Shown: one piece after another, positions 57,986 to 60,000 of the stretch
How the letters are laid out: each line of letters opens with the position of its first letter
Position numbering within the stretch: position 1 is the stretch's first letter
Source of the DNA: Hydractinia symbiolongicarpus
Taxonomy: Eukaryota; Cnidaria; Hydrozoa; Anthoathecata; Hydractiniidae
Direction of reading: 5' to 3'
DNA length: 60,000 nt
Assembly (NCBI RefSeq): GCF_029227915.1
Contig: NC_079877.1
Location: forward strand, 15,674,851 to 15,734,850
The notes under the pieces: model-generated
What the model saw: the letters and a program-made list of their open reading frames with translations, nothing else
The model's database searches: none
Told to the model about the DNA's origin: nothing
Made by a program: the position numbers and the translations under genes

Positions 57986-58199
57986 CGTGAAAAGCTGCGA
58001 GTTTTTTGTGGTTTGTTAAATGAAGTTCTAGCACAAAGTAACAGAAATTGTGTTTGCAAAAAAGATGGCTGTTCTTTTTAAGCAATTTCTACTCTTTCCT
58101 TCAAAATAAATCTTTACAAAAGCATTTAAAAAGGGGCATGGTATATAAAGGTTTCTGTAAGGTTTGTTTATGGTTTTTTTAGTTTTGATGATATTATTG

Positions 58200-58345
58200 A
58201 TGCGAGACATGTTTGTTAGCTAGCATCATAAAACCAACAACACCAACAACAACCTAATAGCTAGCTAGCTCGGACGCTGTAGCTAGCTTATGTTTGCTTC
58301 AGTTTTATGTTGCTTTTTACATGTGGCTAAGCTAGCTACCGTAGT
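58200..58345. repeat. GCTA-rich low-complexity stretch
   Basis: 'agctagctagct' runs at 58258-58270 and repeats of gctagc through 58340. Similar runs occur near 21000, 55070 and 56690. Confidence 0.5.
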
Positions 58346-58559
58346 GTTATCTTAGTGGTCTTTGCTAAGAATGTGACTGTAACTTATTTCATTTGACATT
58401 TTAAGCTTAAATTAACAAGCCACAACAACTTTTAAAAAAGTATTACATAATATTGTACATAATATTAACATAAGCAAATAAAGTATTTTTCACATTTTGT
58501 GTATGCAAATAATGTATTTTTCACATTTTGTGTAACTAAACTTATATACATCGGTTACA

Positions 58560-60000
58560 TGGAATATGACGAAACGATTTTTATTTAACATGTAGTAGTT
58601 CCTTTACCTTAAGTGTAGTGATTTTTGTTGTTCTAGATGTTCTGACTAAAATGTTTTTGTTTATGACATTTTGTCTTATTAAGAAAAGTTTTAACTTTTT
58701 TGAGGGAGTACAACACCGAAAAAACTTGTGTTTTTTTTTATATTTTGTATAAATTCTTACCGGGCAGGACAACATACCGAAATGACTGATCCCTCTCTAT
58801 TTATAAATTTGATGCGTTCCAAATTGCAGTTTTTTGAAATTTTGAGTAATATTTAATGAGTACAAGATACAAATACTGATTTTTGTTGAATCAGAAGTAT
58901 TTCCTAGAACTATTCTTTTTTTACACTTTTGTGGAGAAAAAGTGTATGCAATATCATCAGAATAACTGATTTTGTTGCAAACTGTTTTTCTTTTTCACAT
59001 TTTGGATTGAAATATTGTTATAAAGGGCATATATCAATAGACATATATATACTAAAATAATTAAATTCTGCAAACTTTGATTTTGTCGTTCACCTCTCAT
59101 CTTTTATATTTTGATTAAACTTTTGACGAAAATCATAGGAATTATTTAGAATATGTATTTTGTGTTGGAAATTTAGTGCAAAAATTGACGTAAAATGAAC
59201 TGTTAAATTGATTGTTGTTGTTTTAACATGAATTATGACTCAAACTTTTTTTTGCATTTCTAATTTGACTAATTAGCCTAAAAATTTGCCAATTGGTTTT
59301 ACACTCTGTTCTTTTTTATATATATTTTATGTGAACATAGAAGTAGACATATATATACCATATCAATAGACATATATATACCAAAATAATTAAATTCTGC
59401 AAACTTTGATTTTGTCGTTCACCTCTCATCTTTTATATTTTGATTAAACTTTTGAAGAAAATCATAGGAATTATTTAGAATATGTATTTTGTGTTGGAAA
59501 TTTAGTGCAAAAATTGACGTAAAATGAACTGTTAAATTGATTGTTGTTGTTTTAACATGAATTATGACTCAAACATTGTTTTTGCATTTCTAATTTGACT
59601 AATTAGCCTAAAAATTTGCCAATTGGTTTTACACTCTGTTCTTTTTTATATATATTTTATGTGAACATAGAAGTACACAAGTAAAGTTAAAAGCCACAAG
59701 AAGTTAATTCGAAAGTGAAGAGTGGAGCTAGAAGTAGTAAAGAAAAGTTAGAAGTAGAAAATGAAAGCTTGGGTTTAAAGTAGATTTGGATTCACAAATA
59801 GTAAGTACTTTTTAGATATTTTTAGACGTTATGTTTTTATGTCGCTAGAGTTACGTGCCAGGCAGACTCGCATTTGCCAGGAAAAAGTCACTTAAGAGCT
59901 TCAAATTCTTTATATTTTACCGCGTTTTATTTTACACTTTTTTGCATAATTAATGTTATCAAACAAATGTGCTAGCGAAACTTTTGGTTTGTTGAACTTA
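58560..60000 (+). repeat. Long dispersed repeat, copy 3, runs off the window
   Basis: Same family as 890-2330 (same strand) and 19080-21500 (inverted). It includes the same 'aacataccgaaatgactgat' block and extends to the 'agactcgcatttgccagg' region that also ends copy 2. No credible coding frame. Confidence 0.6.
59031..59675 (+). repeat. 329-bp tandem duplication inside repeat copy 3
   Basis: 59031-59359 and 59360-59675 share 'tatcaatagacatatatata' through 'tgtgaacatagaagta' with only a handful of substitutions. The offset is 329. Confidence 0.85.

Overview
The window looks like a nuclear genomic segment of a cnidarian, probably a hydrozoan. It is AT-rich and intron-rich, has spliced exons with GT/AG borders, and is dominated by transposable elements typical of cnidarians (Penelope-like, CR1/L2-like LINE, PIF/Harbinger, pogo/Tigger, piggyBac, Ty3/gypsy and Helitron-like repeats). 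No rRNA, tRNA, CRISPR or prokaryotic features were seen. One gene resembles the Alr (allorecognition) immunoglobulin-superfamily genes of Hydractinia, so the segment may come from or near an allorecognition complex; that placement is inference.

Layout. 0-0.9 kb: 3' part of a Penelope-like element (GIY-YIG endonuclease, minus strand) with a hammerhead-like motif. 0.9-6.3 kb: degenerate repeats. 6.3-16.4 kb: membrane-proximal half of an Alr-like receptor on the plus strand (Ig exon, fibronectin-III-like exon, transmembrane exon, and a distant tail exon with ITIM/YxxI motifs). Its 8.3-kb last intron holds a PIF/Harbinger relic, a nested terminal-inverted-repeat element carrying a Tigger, a broken LINE followed by about 100 perfect TAA repeats, and a Helitron-like unit; a signal-peptide-like exon lies there on the minus strand. 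16.4-24.7 kb: Helitron-like units joined head to tail, a 2.4-kb copy of a long dispersed repeat, and an exact-looking 1036-bp tandem duplication. 25.9-26.7 kb: a Harbinger-type element with a MADF-like ORF.

28.5-49.8 kb holds the most unusual content: a small family of unrecognised membrane or secreted proteins. A broken copy lies at 28.5-29.1 kb (cut by a Penelope-type reverse-transcriptase relic). Two intact copies, identical by eye in their coding exons, lie at 40.8-42.7 kb (minus) and 46.1-48.0 kb (plus), in opposite arms of a near-perfect 10-kb palindrome centred at 44377. Comparing copies supports a model with a 13-nt first coding exon, a hydrophobic N-terminal segment, an ectodomain with five cysteines, N-glycosylation sequons and a furin-like RNRR site. 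A complete piggyBac relic (TTAA target sites) lies just outside at 35.5-38.1 kb.

50-60 kb: another inverted-repeat element, Helitron-like ends, a degenerate Ty3/gypsy LTR-gag fragment, a possible Cys-rich gene fragment at 57.2-57.9 kb, and a final copy of the long dispersed repeat running off the end. All identities and homologies here are by eye; no alignment or database search was run.
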